A stretch of 64,000 bases of DNA from Cohnella fermenti. GTDB taxonomy: Bacteria; Bacillota; Bacilli; Paenibacillales; Paenibacillaceae. Each line of letters starts with the position of its first letter. The stretch's first letter is position 1. Of this stretch, positions 25,156 to 33,852 are shown in pieces. The notes below the pieces were generated by a model. The model was not told where the DNA came from and ran no database searches. It saw only the letters and a program-made list of their open reading frames with translations. Location: contig NZ_SSOB01000014.1 of the NCBI RefSeq assembly GCF_004801405.1, positions 113,409 through 177,408 of the forward strand, read 5' to 3'. The position numbers and the translations under genes were made by a program.

Positions 25156-27105
25156 TCACTCCTTGTCCAGTAGTCCTCCGATGACGACGGACGCGCCGCC
25201 TTCCGGATGGTTGCGGATGCAGAACAGCTTGTTCTCGCCGTAGATCAGGTTCAGTCGGGCGTAAATATTGAGCAGTCCCATGCCGTTCAGCTCAAGCGCA
25301 GGCAGGCCGCCCTCCTTCTCCAACGAGGCAAGCCTGGCGTTCAGCCTATGAAGCTGTTCCGGCTCGAAGCCTCTTCCGTAGTCTCGGACTTCCATCTGCC
25401 AATGGCTGCCGATCACCGAGCCGATGAGTTCGATGCGCCACGGAGGAGCCAGGGCGGAGCTGAACTTGATGCTGTTCTCGACCAGAGGCTGTACGATCAG
25501 TTTAGGAACGGTCTGCGTCAACAGCGCCTCCGGCACGGAGACACGGTAGGTCAGCCACTCACCGAAGCGGATCTTGTGGATATCGAGAAAGTGGATGGTG
25601 TGCTTCAATTCTTCTCCGAGCGGGACAAGGCGTTCCTTGGAGGCGATGTAGCGCAACAAGTCGGACATGTGTTCGATCGTCGAGATAAGTGGCTCGTTCA
25701 TTCGCTGCTCGGCCATCTCCTGCAAGGTAGCGAGCGTATTAAATAGGAAGTGGGGATTCATCTGCGATTGCAGCGCGCTGATTCTCGCTTGCAGGCTCTG
25801 CGATTCAGCCCGCAGCAGATGGTCCAGGGAGAGCTTCAGCCGTTCGCTCATGCTCTGGAATGCGTCGTACAGCTCGTCAAGCTCGATGAAGCCGCTGTTC
25901 ATTTTCTGCTGGGCAATGATGTTGGAACCGATCAATTCGAAGGAGAAGTTGCGAACGGCCCGCCGAATCCGGTAGATCGGATTGGTAATCTTGTTCGCCG
26001 CATAGAAGGAGAGCGCGATTCCAAGCGCGAGCAGGAGGAAGGCGGTTCCGAACAGTTGAAGCGTGAACCTCCTGAGAGAAAGGAACAGGTCGCTCTCAGA
26101 CGTTGTCAGAATGGTTGTCCAGCCGGTTGCCGACGAGTAATGGAGCGACAGCAGCTGCTTCTCTCCCGTAACCGGATCCATGAAGGGCAAGCTGAGGGAG
26201 GAGTCGTTGCTGCGATCCGCAACGGCGGCAATGTCGCGGAATGTCTCGCTAAGCTCCGGGTCGCTCTCGAACGGATAAATGATGGAGCCTGCGGAATTCA
26301 GCACGTAGATATGACCGTCATACGGGTTGCTGTCGGCGAAGTCGGAGGCGCTTGCGAACACGCGGTACGCGTACTGCTTCACCTCGATGGCTCCGATCGG
26401 AACATTGTATTCGTTGTACAGCAGACGATAGAGCGAGATCGAATACTTGCCGTCCACAGACGAATAATACTTGGACAGCAGCAGGTCCGGAAGGGGATCG
26501 GAGACGATCTTGCCCGGAGCCTCCTGCAGCAATTGCGCAATAAAAGGTTTGTCTTCGGGGTCATAGGTCTGCTCGCGATTGTCGAAGCCGGTTCCATAAT
26601 AGCGTCCGTTGAAGGAGTACAGATAGATCTGCTCCGCCAGACGGGAGGGGCCGATTATCGCCGTCAGCGCATCGGTCAGAACCTTGGCGTCGTTGTTCTG
26701 CTGGATGCGTTGCTGGGCGGCCGAGGAGGCGTCGTCAGCCGCAACTGAAGGAGTCGGGCTGTCGCTCCCCGGCGAATCGATGTTGCCGCCCTCGTCCCTG
26801 TCACCGTCCGAATCGGCGCTTGCGGCGCGGTCAACCGACAGTGCGTTGCCTGACATGTAGCTGGCGAAGCGCAGCTTAACCAGATTGGAATACATAACGT
26901 TCAGCGACACCCGATTCAATTGTTCGATCTGCTGAACAAGCTGCTCCTGAATGGAGGCGCCGAAGCTCTCCAATGTGCTCGTAGCCTGGTCTCGCAATTG
27001 TCGGGTAGACCAGGAATAGAAGCAGAGGACAAACGTAGCGAAGACGATCAGGATGATGGAGGAATACGTCAGGAACAGCGCGGTCTTCATCGTCTTGAAA
27101 ATCAT
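25156..27105 (-). CDS. Sensor histidine kinase, YesM family
   Basis: A 649-residue membrane kinase: helix at about 8-30, extracellular dCache-like sensor, second helix at about 350-370 (FGTAFLLLALGIALSFYAA), HAMP-like segment, His_kinase domain with the phosphoacceptor motif SQMNPHFLFNTL, and an HATPase_c domain (N box VENSIKF; G boxes DYGRGFEP and GMGLLNIYARL). GGAGGAGAG precedes ATG 27105. An unusual Ser/Asp/Gly-rich stretch occurs in the sensor domain (about 92-132). The kinase would read a carbohydrate outside the cell and pass phosphate to the YesN-like regulator. Confidence 0.93.
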   Translation of the reverse strand: MIFKTMKTALFLTYSSIILIVFATFVLCFYSWSTRQLRDQATSTLESFGASIQEQLVQQIEQLNRVSLNVMYSNLVKLRFASYMSGNALSVDRAASADSDGDRDEGGNIDSPGSDSPTPSVAADDASSAAQQRIQQNNDAKVLTDALTAIIGPSRLAEQIYLYSFNGRYYGTGFDNREQTYDPEDKPFIAQLLQEAPGKIVSDPLPDLLLSKYYSSVDGKYSISLYRLLYNEYNVPIGAIEVKQYAYRVFASASDFADSNPYDGHIYVLNSAGSIIYPFESDPELSETFRDIAAVADRSNDSSLSLPFMDPVTGEKQLLSLHYSSATGWTTILTTSESDLFLSLRRFTLQLFGTAFLLLALGIALSFYAANKITNPIYRIRRAVRNFSFELIGSNIIAQQKMNSGFIELDELYDAFQSMSERLKLSLDHLLRAESQSLQARISALQSQMNPHFLFNTLATLQEMAEQRMNEPLISTIEHMSDLLRYIASKERLVPLGEELKHTIHFLDIHKIRFGEWLTYRVSVPEALLTQTVPKLIVQPLVENSIKFSSALAPPWRIELIGSVIGSHWQMEVRDYGRGFEPEQLHRLNARLASLEKEGGLPALELNGMGLLNIYARLNLIYGENKLFCIRNHPEGGASVVIGGLLDKE

Positions 27106-27147
27106 GATCTCTCCTCCAGAATGCTGCGCAGGACTAAACTTTAATCA

Positions 27148-27176
27148 ATTATACCTCAATAAATTCATTATGTAAG
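27148..27176 (-). promoter_or_regulatory. Sigma-A promoter of the histidine kinase/response regulator operon
   Basis: On the minus strand, CTTACA (plus 27171-27176) and TATAAT (plus 27148-27153) are separated by 17 bases, 43 bases before the kinase start codon. Confidence 0.6.
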
Positions 27177-27184
27177 CGGTTAAA
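27171..27184. promoter_or_regulatory. Candidate cre (CcpA binding) site
   Basis: TGTAAGCGGTTAAA matches the cre consensus TGWAANCGNTNWCA at 13 of 14 positions. It overlaps the -35 of the kinase promoter and lies between the two divergent transcription units, so CcpA could repress both in good carbon sources. Confidence 0.6.
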
Positions 27185-27295
27185 TTTAGATAAGTTTAGG
27201 AGTGATTCCTCTATGGAGGATGGAGCGCAGTTCAATATACTTATAGATATCATCCTTGGATGAGCAAGCGACAACTGAACAGGGGGAATAAAGGA

Positions 27296-28630
27296 ATGAA
27301 GAAGTGGACGATCGTCGTGCCTGCCGCTCTTCTGGTCATGGCATCGGCGTTGACGGCTTGCGGCGGCGGCAGCGGCAGCGGCGACAACACTGCGTCGGAA
27401 GGGGCTTCAAATTCGAGCGGCAAAAAAAATATCACGCTGACCTACATGGCCAGTCAAGGCTGGATTAAGGATGCCGAGATGGAGCTTGCGAAGAAGTTTG
27501 AAGAAGAGACCGGAATCAAGATCGACTTCCAGAATGTCCCTTCCGATCAGTATTTCAACGTGCTGAAGACGAAGCTGAACGCAGGCGAAGGGCCGGATAT
27601 CTTCGGAGGGCAAAGCGGCTACAGCGAAATTACGATGAATTACAACGTAGAGAGCAATGCCGTCGATCTGAGCGATCAGGAATGGGTGCAGCGTGAGGAT
27701 CCGCTGTCCGTGGAGCAGCTTACCGCCAACGGCAAAGTGTATGCGCTTACGATCTGGGACACCTACAGCAGCTTCGTGGTCGCCTATAACAAGAAGCTGT
27801 TCAGTCAATTGAATCTGGACCTTCCGAAGACGTATGAGGAATTCAAGAATGCGGCGTTGACGATCCAGAAGACTGGCGTTACGCCGATCTACGAGCCGAT
27901 CGCAGACGGCTGGCACCATGTGCTGTGGTTCGCCGAACCCGGGCCGAATTACGAGAAGCTGGAACCGAATCTGTACGACGATCTGAATCAGAACAAGAAG
28001 AAGTTCGTCGATAGCCAGGCGATGCTCGATTCCTTGACCCAATTCAAGGAAATGTACGATTTGGGCTTCTTCGGCGATAACGTCCTGTCCGATACCGGTT
28101 CCGATACGGTCGCCAAGCTTGGCAGCGGACAGTTCGCGATGAGTCTCGTAGCGCAAAGCGTGGCGCAGGAATGGTCGGATCAGTACGACGATTACGAGAT
28201 CGAAGATATCGGCTTCTTCCCGATCCCGCTTACGGACAATCAGATCTACTACATCAATCCGGGCGGCCCGAGCAAGTTTATCTACTCCGGCTCCAAGCAT
28301 ATCGAGGAAGCGAAGCAGTACTTTGAATTCCTGACGAAGCAGGAGAATCTGCAATACATGGTGGACAACGATGCGACGATCTCCAACTTGAACTTCCCGG
28401 GTCTGAATAATAAGTATACGGCGGAGCAGCAGAAGCTGTTCGACAGCTACCCGGAGCGCGGAACGGATATTCAGGATTACGTTAACTACGTGAACCCGCA
28501 ATGGATGGATATCGGCAAGGACATGGTCGCGATGCTGGCCGGCGTTATCGAGCCCATCGATGTGCTGAAGAGCATTGACGAGAGGCGCGAGAGCATGGCG
28601 AAGGTGGCACAGGATTCCAATTGGCAATAA
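27296..28630 (+). CDS. ABC transporter sugar-binding lipoprotein (family 1)
   Basis: A 444-residue extracellular solute-binding protein. The signal peptide ends with lipobox LTAC (Cys 22), followed by a Gly/Ser linker and a family 1 fold (ITLTYMASQGWIKDAEMELAKKFEEETGIKIDF, GPDIFGGQSG, FSQLNLDLPKTYEEFKNA). ATG 27296 follows AGGGGGAATAAAGGA and directly opens a lipoprotein signal; the frame from 27260 is longer but lacks one. It is the first gene of the fucosidase operon and feeds the permeases at 28747 and 29616. Confidence 0.93.
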   Translation: MKKWTIVVPAALLVMASALTACGGGSGSGDNTASEGASNSSGKKNITLTYMASQGWIKDAEMELAKKFEEETGIKIDFQNVPSDQYFNVLKTKLNAGEGPDIFGGQSGYSEITMNYNVESNAVDLSDQEWVQREDPLSVEQLTANGKVYALTIWDTYSSFVVAYNKKLFSQLNLDLPKTYEEFKNAALTIQKTGVTPIYEPIADGWHHVLWFAEPGPNYEKLEPNLYDDLNQNKKKFVDSQAMLDSLTQFKEMYDLGFFGDNVLSDTGSDTVAKLGSGQFAMSLVAQSVAQEWSDQYDDYEIEDIGFFPIPLTDNQIYYINPGGPSKFIYSGSKHIEEAKQYFEFLTKQENLQYMVDNDATISNLNFPGLNNKYTAEQQKLFDSYPERGTDIQDYVNYVNPQWMDIGKDMVAMLAGVIEPIDVLKSIDERRESMAKVAQDSNWQ

Positions 28631-28649
28631 CCTGATGGCAATAACCTGA
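28622..28649 (+). repeat. Exact 14-bp tandem duplication over the binding protein stop codon
   Basis: TGGCAATAACCTGA occurs twice head to tail (28622-28635 and 28636-28649). The first copy carries the stop codon of the binding protein gene. Confidence 0.9.
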
Positions 28650-28679
28650 ATTGATATGTTGACGACAAGATTAACAGGA

Positions 28680-28720
28680 GCGGGTTGGCAACGGCCGGAT
28701 GCCGGTCGTTGCCAACCCGC
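28680..28720 (+). other. Strong intercistronic hairpin between binding protein and permease genes
   Basis: A perfect 14-bp stem (GCGGGTTGGCAACG at 28680-28693 with CGTTGCCAACCCGC at 28707-28720) has no T-run after it. Such hairpins between a binding protein and its permeases protect the upstream mRNA from 3' exonucleases or cause partial termination, giving more binding protein than permease. Confidence 0.75.
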
Positions 28721-28746
28721 ATTGACCGAGAAAAGAGGGATTAGCG

Positions 28747-29619
28747 ATGAATCGCGCCATGTATCCGTTCTATTTCGCCATCGCGGCCTTGATTGTTTAT
28801 TCCGTTTTTTTTGTGATGCCGGGATTGATGGGCATTTACTACTCCTTCACGGACTGGAACAGTTACTCGAATGAGGTTCATTATATCGGCTTCGACAACC
28901 TGGCCAAGATCTTCGACGGCCAAGCGAAGTATCTCGGTTACATCAAAAACACGCTTGTGTTCATGGTCGCGACAGTCGTTCTCAAGACGGTTCTTGGCAT
29001 GCTCTTCGCCATGATGCTGAATGACGGCATTCGGGCGAAGGGGCTTCATCGCGTCATGCTGTTCATGCCCTCGATTATTCCGATGCTCGTTGTGGGCCTG
29101 ATCTTCAAGTCGATTCTGAATCCCGCTACGGGGCTGCTGAATGAATCGCTGCGGACGGTCGGCCTCGAATTCATGACGCAGAAGTGGCTGACCGATCTGA
29201 ATTGGGCGTTCAAATCGATCATTGCGGTAGATGTGTGGAAGGGGGTCGGCTACATTATGATCATTCTGCTGGCCGGCCTGCAATCGATCGATAAAACCTA
29301 CTATGAGGCTGCCTCTATCGATGGAGCCAACTTCTGGCAGAAGCTGCTGCACATTACGCTTCCGCTTATCATACCGGCTCTGATGGTGACAACGGTGCTG
29401 AATCTGCTTCATGGCCTCAAGGTGTTCGAGGTCGTCTACGTGCTGACGAACGGCGGTCCCGGCTACGCGACGGATGTTATGTACACGGCAATCTTCAAGG
29501 AATTCTCCACGGGCAATTACGGCATGGGGACGGCGCTGTCCTCCGTTCTGTTTATTGTTATGACGGTGCTGGGTTACTTCGTTGTACGCCTGATGTCCAG
29601 AGAGGGGAATGAATCATGA
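28747..29619 (+). CDS. ABC sugar permease (MalF-like)
   Basis: A 290-residue permease with six helices starting YPFYFAIAALIVYSVFFVMPGLMGIYYSFTDW, the usual start of MalF/UgpA-type carbohydrate permeases. The EAA loop is YYEAASIDGANFWQKLLHITLPLI. AAAGAGGGATTAGCG precedes the ATG. It overlaps the next permease by four bases (ATGA), indicating translational coupling. It forms the channel with that protein; the ATPase is elsewhere. Confidence 0.93.
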   Translation: MNRAMYPFYFAIAALIVYSVFFVMPGLMGIYYSFTDWNSYSNEVHYIGFDNLAKIFDGQAKYLGYIKNTLVFMVATVVLKTVLGMLFAMMLNDGIRAKGLHRVMLFMPSIIPMLVVGLIFKSILNPATGLLNESLRTVGLEFMTQKWLTDLNWAFKSIIAVDVWKGVGYIMIILLAGLQSIDKTYYEAASIDGANFWQKLLHITLPLIIPALMVTTVLNLLHGLKVFEVVYVLTNGGPGYATDVMYTAIFKEFSTGNYGMGTALSSVLFIVMTVLGYFVVRLMSREGNES

Positions 29620-30443
29620 TGGGTGTGAACAAGGCTCTGCTGCCGGCGCTGCGCAATGCTGTGGCCTGGATTCTGAGCGCTGTCATGTTTGTCCCGCTTC
29701 TGCTTGTCGCGGTCAATTCGCTGAAGACCAAAGCCGAAGCGAACGGGATGAAGCTGTCGCTGCCGAAGGCGTTCCAATGGTCCAATTACTCGATCGTCAT
29801 CGAGGAAGGGAAGCTGGTTCGGTCGTTCTTCAACAGTCTTCTGTACGCATGCGGAGCGACGGTCGGCAGCATCCTGCTTGCGTCGTTGGCCGCTTATGTC
29901 TTCTCCCGACATCGGACCCGATTCAACAAGGGGATGTACTTCTATCTTATTATGGGCATTGCGATGCCGACCAACTTCGTTACTTTGATGAAAGTGATGC
30001 AATGGACGCATCTGCTGAACACGCAGCTCGGAATCATTCTGATTCTGACGGCCTCGAGCATTCCGTTCAGCGTGTTTCTGATCCACGGCTTCATCGGAGG
30101 CGTTCCACGCGAGCTCGACGAAGCGGGCGTTGTCGACGGCTGCTCGCCGATCCGGCTGTTCCTGGCGGTTGTGATGCCGCTGCTGAAGCCAGTGCTGGTC
30201 ACGGTGGCCATTCTGAACTTTATGGGGACATGGAGCGACTTTATCCATCCGCTCTACTTCCTGAACAATTCGGACAAGTGGCCGATGACGCTGGCCGTGT
30301 ACAACTTCTTCGGCCGATTCCAGGTCAACTGGAATCTCGTGTCGGCGGACATTGTTCTGACAACGCTCCCGGTCGTTGTCATCTATCTGTTGGGGCAGCG
30401 GTTTATTATTTCCGGGATGACGGCCGGTTCGGTCAAGGGGTAA
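29616..30443 (+). CDS. ABC sugar permease (MalG-like)
   Basis: A 275-residue permease of the MalG/carbohydrate type. It has six helices, the EAA loop ELDEAGVVDGCSPIRLFLAVVMPLL, and the ending RFIISGMTAGSVKG, the signature end of this family. Its start overlaps the stop of the previous permease (ATGA). Together with 27296 and 28747 it forms an importer for an oligosaccharide, likely the fucosylated substrate of the GH29 and GH95 enzymes downstream. Confidence 0.93.
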   Translation: MMGVNKALLPALRNAVAWILSAVMFVPLLLVAVNSLKTKAEANGMKLSLPKAFQWSNYSIVIEEGKLVRSFFNSLLYACGATVGSILLASLAAYVFSRHRTRFNKGMYFYLIMGIAMPTNFVTLMKVMQWTHLLNTQLGIILILTASSIPFSVFLIHGFIGGVPRELDEAGVVDGCSPIRLFLAVVMPLLKPVLVTVAILNFMGTWSDFIHPLYFLNNSDKWPMTLAVYNFFGRFQVNWNLVSADIVLTTLPVVVIYLLGQRFIISGMTAGSVKG

Positions 30444-30449
30444 GCCGTT

Positions 30450-31325
30450 ATGAGGGAGCCGTGGCTGAAGGAGATGCGGGAATGCGTCGGCTGGGATGCG
30501 AGCTGGAGCCAGGTTCGTCGTTGGATGACGCTGGAGGGACGGGGCGAGCATGTGGATCTGCTGTGCCTTACGGCAGGCGCAGCTTATATGCAGCGGGAGG
30601 GGCCGAAGCGGCAGTTGGAGGTTGGCGACTTCGTGATCGGCGGGTTGTCGGGCGAAGCGCTGACCATCATTCCGAATGGAGCGAACGGCTGCCGGCTGCT
30701 GCATATTCGTCTGGCCGTGGAGCTGCTGCCCGGATTGCCGCAGGGGGGCAAGCTGCTTGCCTTGCTCTATGGGGCCTGCGGAAGCGACACGATAGAAGCA
30801 AGCTCTGCCTGTACGCGGGAGATGCGACGCTCGGCGGAAGCTCTGGCGGATTGGTGCGGGGCAGCGGACCATGCCGGCGCGTCGGGGCGGATCTTGCTTC
30901 AGTACTCGAAGCTGGTTGAACTGCTCGGCTATCTGCTCGAAGGGCTTGGCGAGGATACGGCGCACCCTGCACAGAGGAATACGGTGTATTGCTCAGCCCG
31001 CGAGAGCTTGTTCGAAGCGGTAGCCTTTATCGTCGAGCATATTACGACCGATCTCGACATGACAGAGATTATTCGCACAAGCGGGCTCGGGAAGACGCCA
31101 TTCTATGAGGAATTCCGAATGTTGACCGGAATGAGTCCTCGGGTATTTATCCGTCGGCTGCGCATTCAGATGGCGCGGAGGCTGTTATGCACTTCGAATT
31201 TAAGTGTAACTTCTATCGCCTACGAGTGCGGGTATCGTTCTTTGAATTATTTTCACAAGCAGTTTAAACAGCAATATGAGGTCACGCCGAGAGAATATCG
31301 CAAGCGGGACAGAACGACAGGCTAA
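30450..31325 (+). CDS. AraC family transcriptional regulator
   Basis: A 291-residue regulator with an N-terminal cupin-like sensing domain (KRQLEVGDFVIGGLSGEALTIIPNG) and a C-terminal AraC domain (ITTDLDMTEIIRTSGLGKTPFYEEFR, then SVTSIAYECGYRSLNYFHKQFKQQYEVTPREYRK). It begins 6 bases after the permease stop, with AAGGGG inside that gene's end serving as ribosome binding site. Because it sits inside the operon it may give feedback from an intracellular sugar, alongside the extracellular-sensing two-component pair. Confidence 0.9.
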   Translation: MREPWLKEMRECVGWDASWSQVRRWMTLEGRGEHVDLLCLTAGAAYMQREGPKRQLEVGDFVIGGLSGEALTIIPNGANGCRLLHIRLAVELLPGLPQGGKLLALLYGACGSDTIEASSACTREMRRSAEALADWCGAADHAGASGRILLQYSKLVELLGYLLEGLGEDTAHPAQRNTVYCSARESLFEAVAFIVEHITTDLDMTEIIRTSGLGKTPFYEEFRMLTGMSPRVFIRRLRIQMARRLLCTSNLSVTSIAYECGYRSLNYFHKQFKQQYEVTPREYRKRDRTTG

Positions 31326-31353
31326 GGCCAACGTCGAAGGAGTGGTGAGCAAG

Positions 31354-32691
31354 ATGGCTGACGCCAAGGAGCAGGCGAACGTGTCGGACAGACATGCCTT
31401 GTTGACGAACGATCCTCGCACCGAATGGTTCGCGGAGGCGCGGTTCGGACTTTATATTCACTGGGGGCTGTACTCGCTCGGTGCGCGTCACGAATGGATG
31501 CGCTGCAGAGAAGCAATGAGCAATGAGGAGTACGAGAAGTACTTCCGGCGATTCGATCCCGATCTGTACGCACCGGAGAAGTGGGCCAAGCTGGCGAGCG
31601 ATGCGGGAATGAAGTATATGGTCGTGACGGCCAAGCATCATGAGGGCTTCTGCCTCTGGGATTCCAGGCTGACCGACTACAAGAGCACCAACACTCCTTG
31701 CGGGGCGGATCTGCTAAGACCGATGCTGGAGGCGTTCCGGGCAGAGGGTATTCGTACCGGGTTGTATTATTCGCTTCTGGATTGGCATCACCCGGATTAT
31801 ACGATCGACGTCAAGCATCCGATGCGGCACGACAAGGATTATGCGGCGAAGGATTCCGGGCGTAATTGGCAAAATTACGTGGACTACATGCACGGGCAAA
31901 CGAGGGAGCTGCTGACGGAATATGGCGATATTGATGTCCTGTTCCTCGACTTCTCCATTCCCCCGGAGCAGGGCTTCCCCGGCAAGGGCAAGGAGGAGTG
32001 GCAGAGCGAGCGATTCGTGGAGATGGTGTCGACGCTGCAGCCTCGCACACTGATCAACGATCGCCTCGGTGTGCCGGGCGATATTACGACGCCGGAGCAG
32101 TATCAGCCGCGGGAATGGATCAAGATCGACGGCAAGCCGGTGCTGTGGGAGGCGTGCCATACGTTCAGCGGCTCCTGGGGCTATCATCGGGACGAACAAT
32201 CCTGGAAGACCACGGAACAGTTGTTGCGCATGCTGATCGACACGGTCGGCAAGGGAGGCAACTTCCTGTTAAATGTCGGTCCGAACGCTCGCGGCGAGCT
32301 GGATGAGAGGGCGGTGGAGCGATTGGAGGAGATCGGCGTCTGGATGAGGAAGCACGCCCGCTCCATTCATGGATGCACGGCGGCGCCCGCCGCGCTTCCG
32401 GCCTGCCCGGAGGATTGCCGGTTCACTTACAATCCGCGAACCCGCCGACTGTATCTGCATTTGTTCGCTTGGCCGTTTAAGCAGCTTCATCTGGAGGGCT
32501 TCTCGGGGAAGGTCGAATATGCGCAGCTGCTGGATGATGCGTCCGAAATTATTATGATCGAGGGAGAGAAGCGGCTCACGATGGAAGCGGGAGCGTTCGA
32601 TGAAGGGCGCCCGGCGAGTATGCTGACGCTGCAATTGCCGGTGAAGAAGCCGAAGGCAATTATTCCGGTTATCGAGCTGTTCTTGAAGTAG
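31354..32691 (+). CDS. Alpha-L-fucosidase, GH29
   Basis: A 445-residue GH29 fucosidase. It shows the conserved FGLYIHWGLYSLG segment, the TAKHHEGFCLWDS motif, the nucleophile region DIDVLFLDFS (Asp 199) and the CHTFSGSWGYHRDEQSWKTTEQLLRMLIDTVGKGGNFLLNVGPNARGE block. It retains fucose from alpha-linked oligosaccharides with retention of configuration (family knowledge). No signal peptide: it works on imported substrate. ATG 31354 follows AAGGAGTGGTGAGCAAG; the frame to 31276 overlaps the AraC gene. Confidence 0.93.
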   Translation: MADAKEQANVSDRHALLTNDPRTEWFAEARFGLYIHWGLYSLGARHEWMRCREAMSNEEYEKYFRRFDPDLYAPEKWAKLASDAGMKYMVVTAKHHEGFCLWDSRLTDYKSTNTPCGADLLRPMLEAFRAEGIRTGLYYSLLDWHHPDYTIDVKHPMRHDKDYAAKDSGRNWQNYVDYMHGQTRELLTEYGDIDVLFLDFSIPPEQGFPGKGKEEWQSERFVEMVSTLQPRTLINDRLGVPGDITTPEQYQPREWIKIDGKPVLWEACHTFSGSWGYHRDEQSWKTTEQLLRMLIDTVGKGGNFLLNVGPNARGELDERAVERLEEIGVWMRKHARSIHGCTAAPAALPACPEDCRFTYNPRTRRLYLHLFAWPFKQLHLEGFSGKVEYAQLLDDASEIIMIEGEKRLTMEAGAFDEGRPASMLTLQLPVKKPKAIIPVIELFLK

Positions 32692-32755
32692 AAGCGCCTG
32701 TGTCCAAAGCAAGAGCAAGCGCTAAGCCTTATTGAGGAAGCGGGAGGAGATCATC

Positions 32756-33829
32756 ATGAAGCAAACCTATCGGATGGGTGTTATCGGTCTGGGCGAGGGG
32801 CGCAGCATCATGTCGGCTGCGCTGCAAAGCGAACGATGGGAGTTGAAGCAGGTATGCGATTTGAACGAGGAACTGTGCAGACAACGGGAGCGGGAATTCG
32901 GATTCCCTCATTGGACAACGTCATATGAACAGATGCTGGACAGCGACGAGATTGACGTTATTGCGATCTATACCCCTGACCAGCTTCACTTCACGCACAT
33001 CGTTCAGGCGATTCGGGCCGGCAAGCATGTCATCTGCACGAAGCCGGTTCTGCCTTCGCTGGATGACGCCGCGAAGCTGCTCGCCTTCATGAACGAGAGC
33101 GATCGCAAGCTGTTCATCGGGCAGAGCACCCGATACTTCGAGCCGATGCTTCGGCAGCGGAGCGACTTCGAAGCGGGCAAGCACGGAGAACTGTCCGTGG
33201 TGGAGGCGCACTATATTACGGACGGGCGCTGGTTCCTGGACAAGGGCTGGAGTCGGCAGCAAGGCTTCAGTTGGTTCTACGGGTTTATGATTCATGCGGT
33301 CGATCTTGTCCGTTGGTATCTCCCCGATGTCTCGGAGGTGTCCGGTTATGCGCTGACGAGCGCGAATACCCGCGCCTTCGGACTGGAGGCATGGGATTCG
33401 CTGCGCTTCACGGCCCGCAACGAAGCGGGGCAGATCGCCACTCTGGCCGGAGATTATGCGCTTCCGACGCTCGGGCAGCATGCCCAGTCGCAGATCGGCT
33501 GCGTGCTTCGCGGCACCGAGGGCGTCTCTCGAGCCGAGTATTCCAATCTGGTTTACTATACGAACTTCGCGGAAGAAGGTCCGAAGGTGCATTCCTTACA
33601 CGACAGGGAGTCCTACTACTTCCGGTTCGAGAACAGGAGCCATCATGCCGGCGAGTATCAAAACTACATCGAGCACTTCGCCGACTGTCTGGACCGGGGA
33701 GAGACGCCGCTGCCGGATGCCGCGGAAGCCGTTCGCACGCTGGCGCTGATGGAGGCAATGACCCGGAGCGTCAAGCGCGGGGGGCAGCCGGTTCGTCTGG
33801 CGGAAGTTGTCGCCGATTACGGACTGTAG
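32756..33829 (+). CDS. Gfo/Idh/MocA family oxidoreductase
   Basis: A 357-residue NAD(P)-binding sugar oxidoreductase. Rossmann segment YRMGVIGLGEGRSIM, then IAIYTPDQLHFTHIVQAIRAGKHVICTKPV (the usual EKP appears as TKP), and a C-terminal alpha/beta sheet domain with GFMIHAVDLVRWY. The TKP variant of the catalytic motif is less common and may indicate a specific substrate. GGGAGGAG precedes ATG 32756. It lies between the two fucosidases, so fucose or a derivative is the likely substrate. Confidence 0.9.
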   Translation: MKQTYRMGVIGLGEGRSIMSAALQSERWELKQVCDLNEELCRQREREFGFPHWTTSYEQMLDSDEIDVIAIYTPDQLHFTHIVQAIRAGKHVICTKPVLPSLDDAAKLLAFMNESDRKLFIGQSTRYFEPMLRQRSDFEAGKHGELSVVEAHYITDGRWFLDKGWSRQQGFSWFYGFMIHAVDLVRWYLPDVSEVSGYALTSANTRAFGLEAWDSLRFTARNEAGQIATLAGDYALPTLGQHAQSQIGCVLRGTEGVSRAEYSNLVYYTNFAEEGPKVHSLHDRESYYFRFENRSHHAGEYQNYIEHFADCLDRGETPLPDAAEAVRTLALMEAMTRSVKRGGQPVRLAEVVADYGL

Positions 33830-33852
33830 ACATGGCAGGAGGCTTCAAGGGC

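Noticed and set aside
33271..33852. N-terminal extension of the GH95 frame to 1001 residues
   Set aside because: It overlaps the Gfo/Idh/MocA gene in another frame, has no family homology, and a good ribosome binding site precedes ATG 33853.
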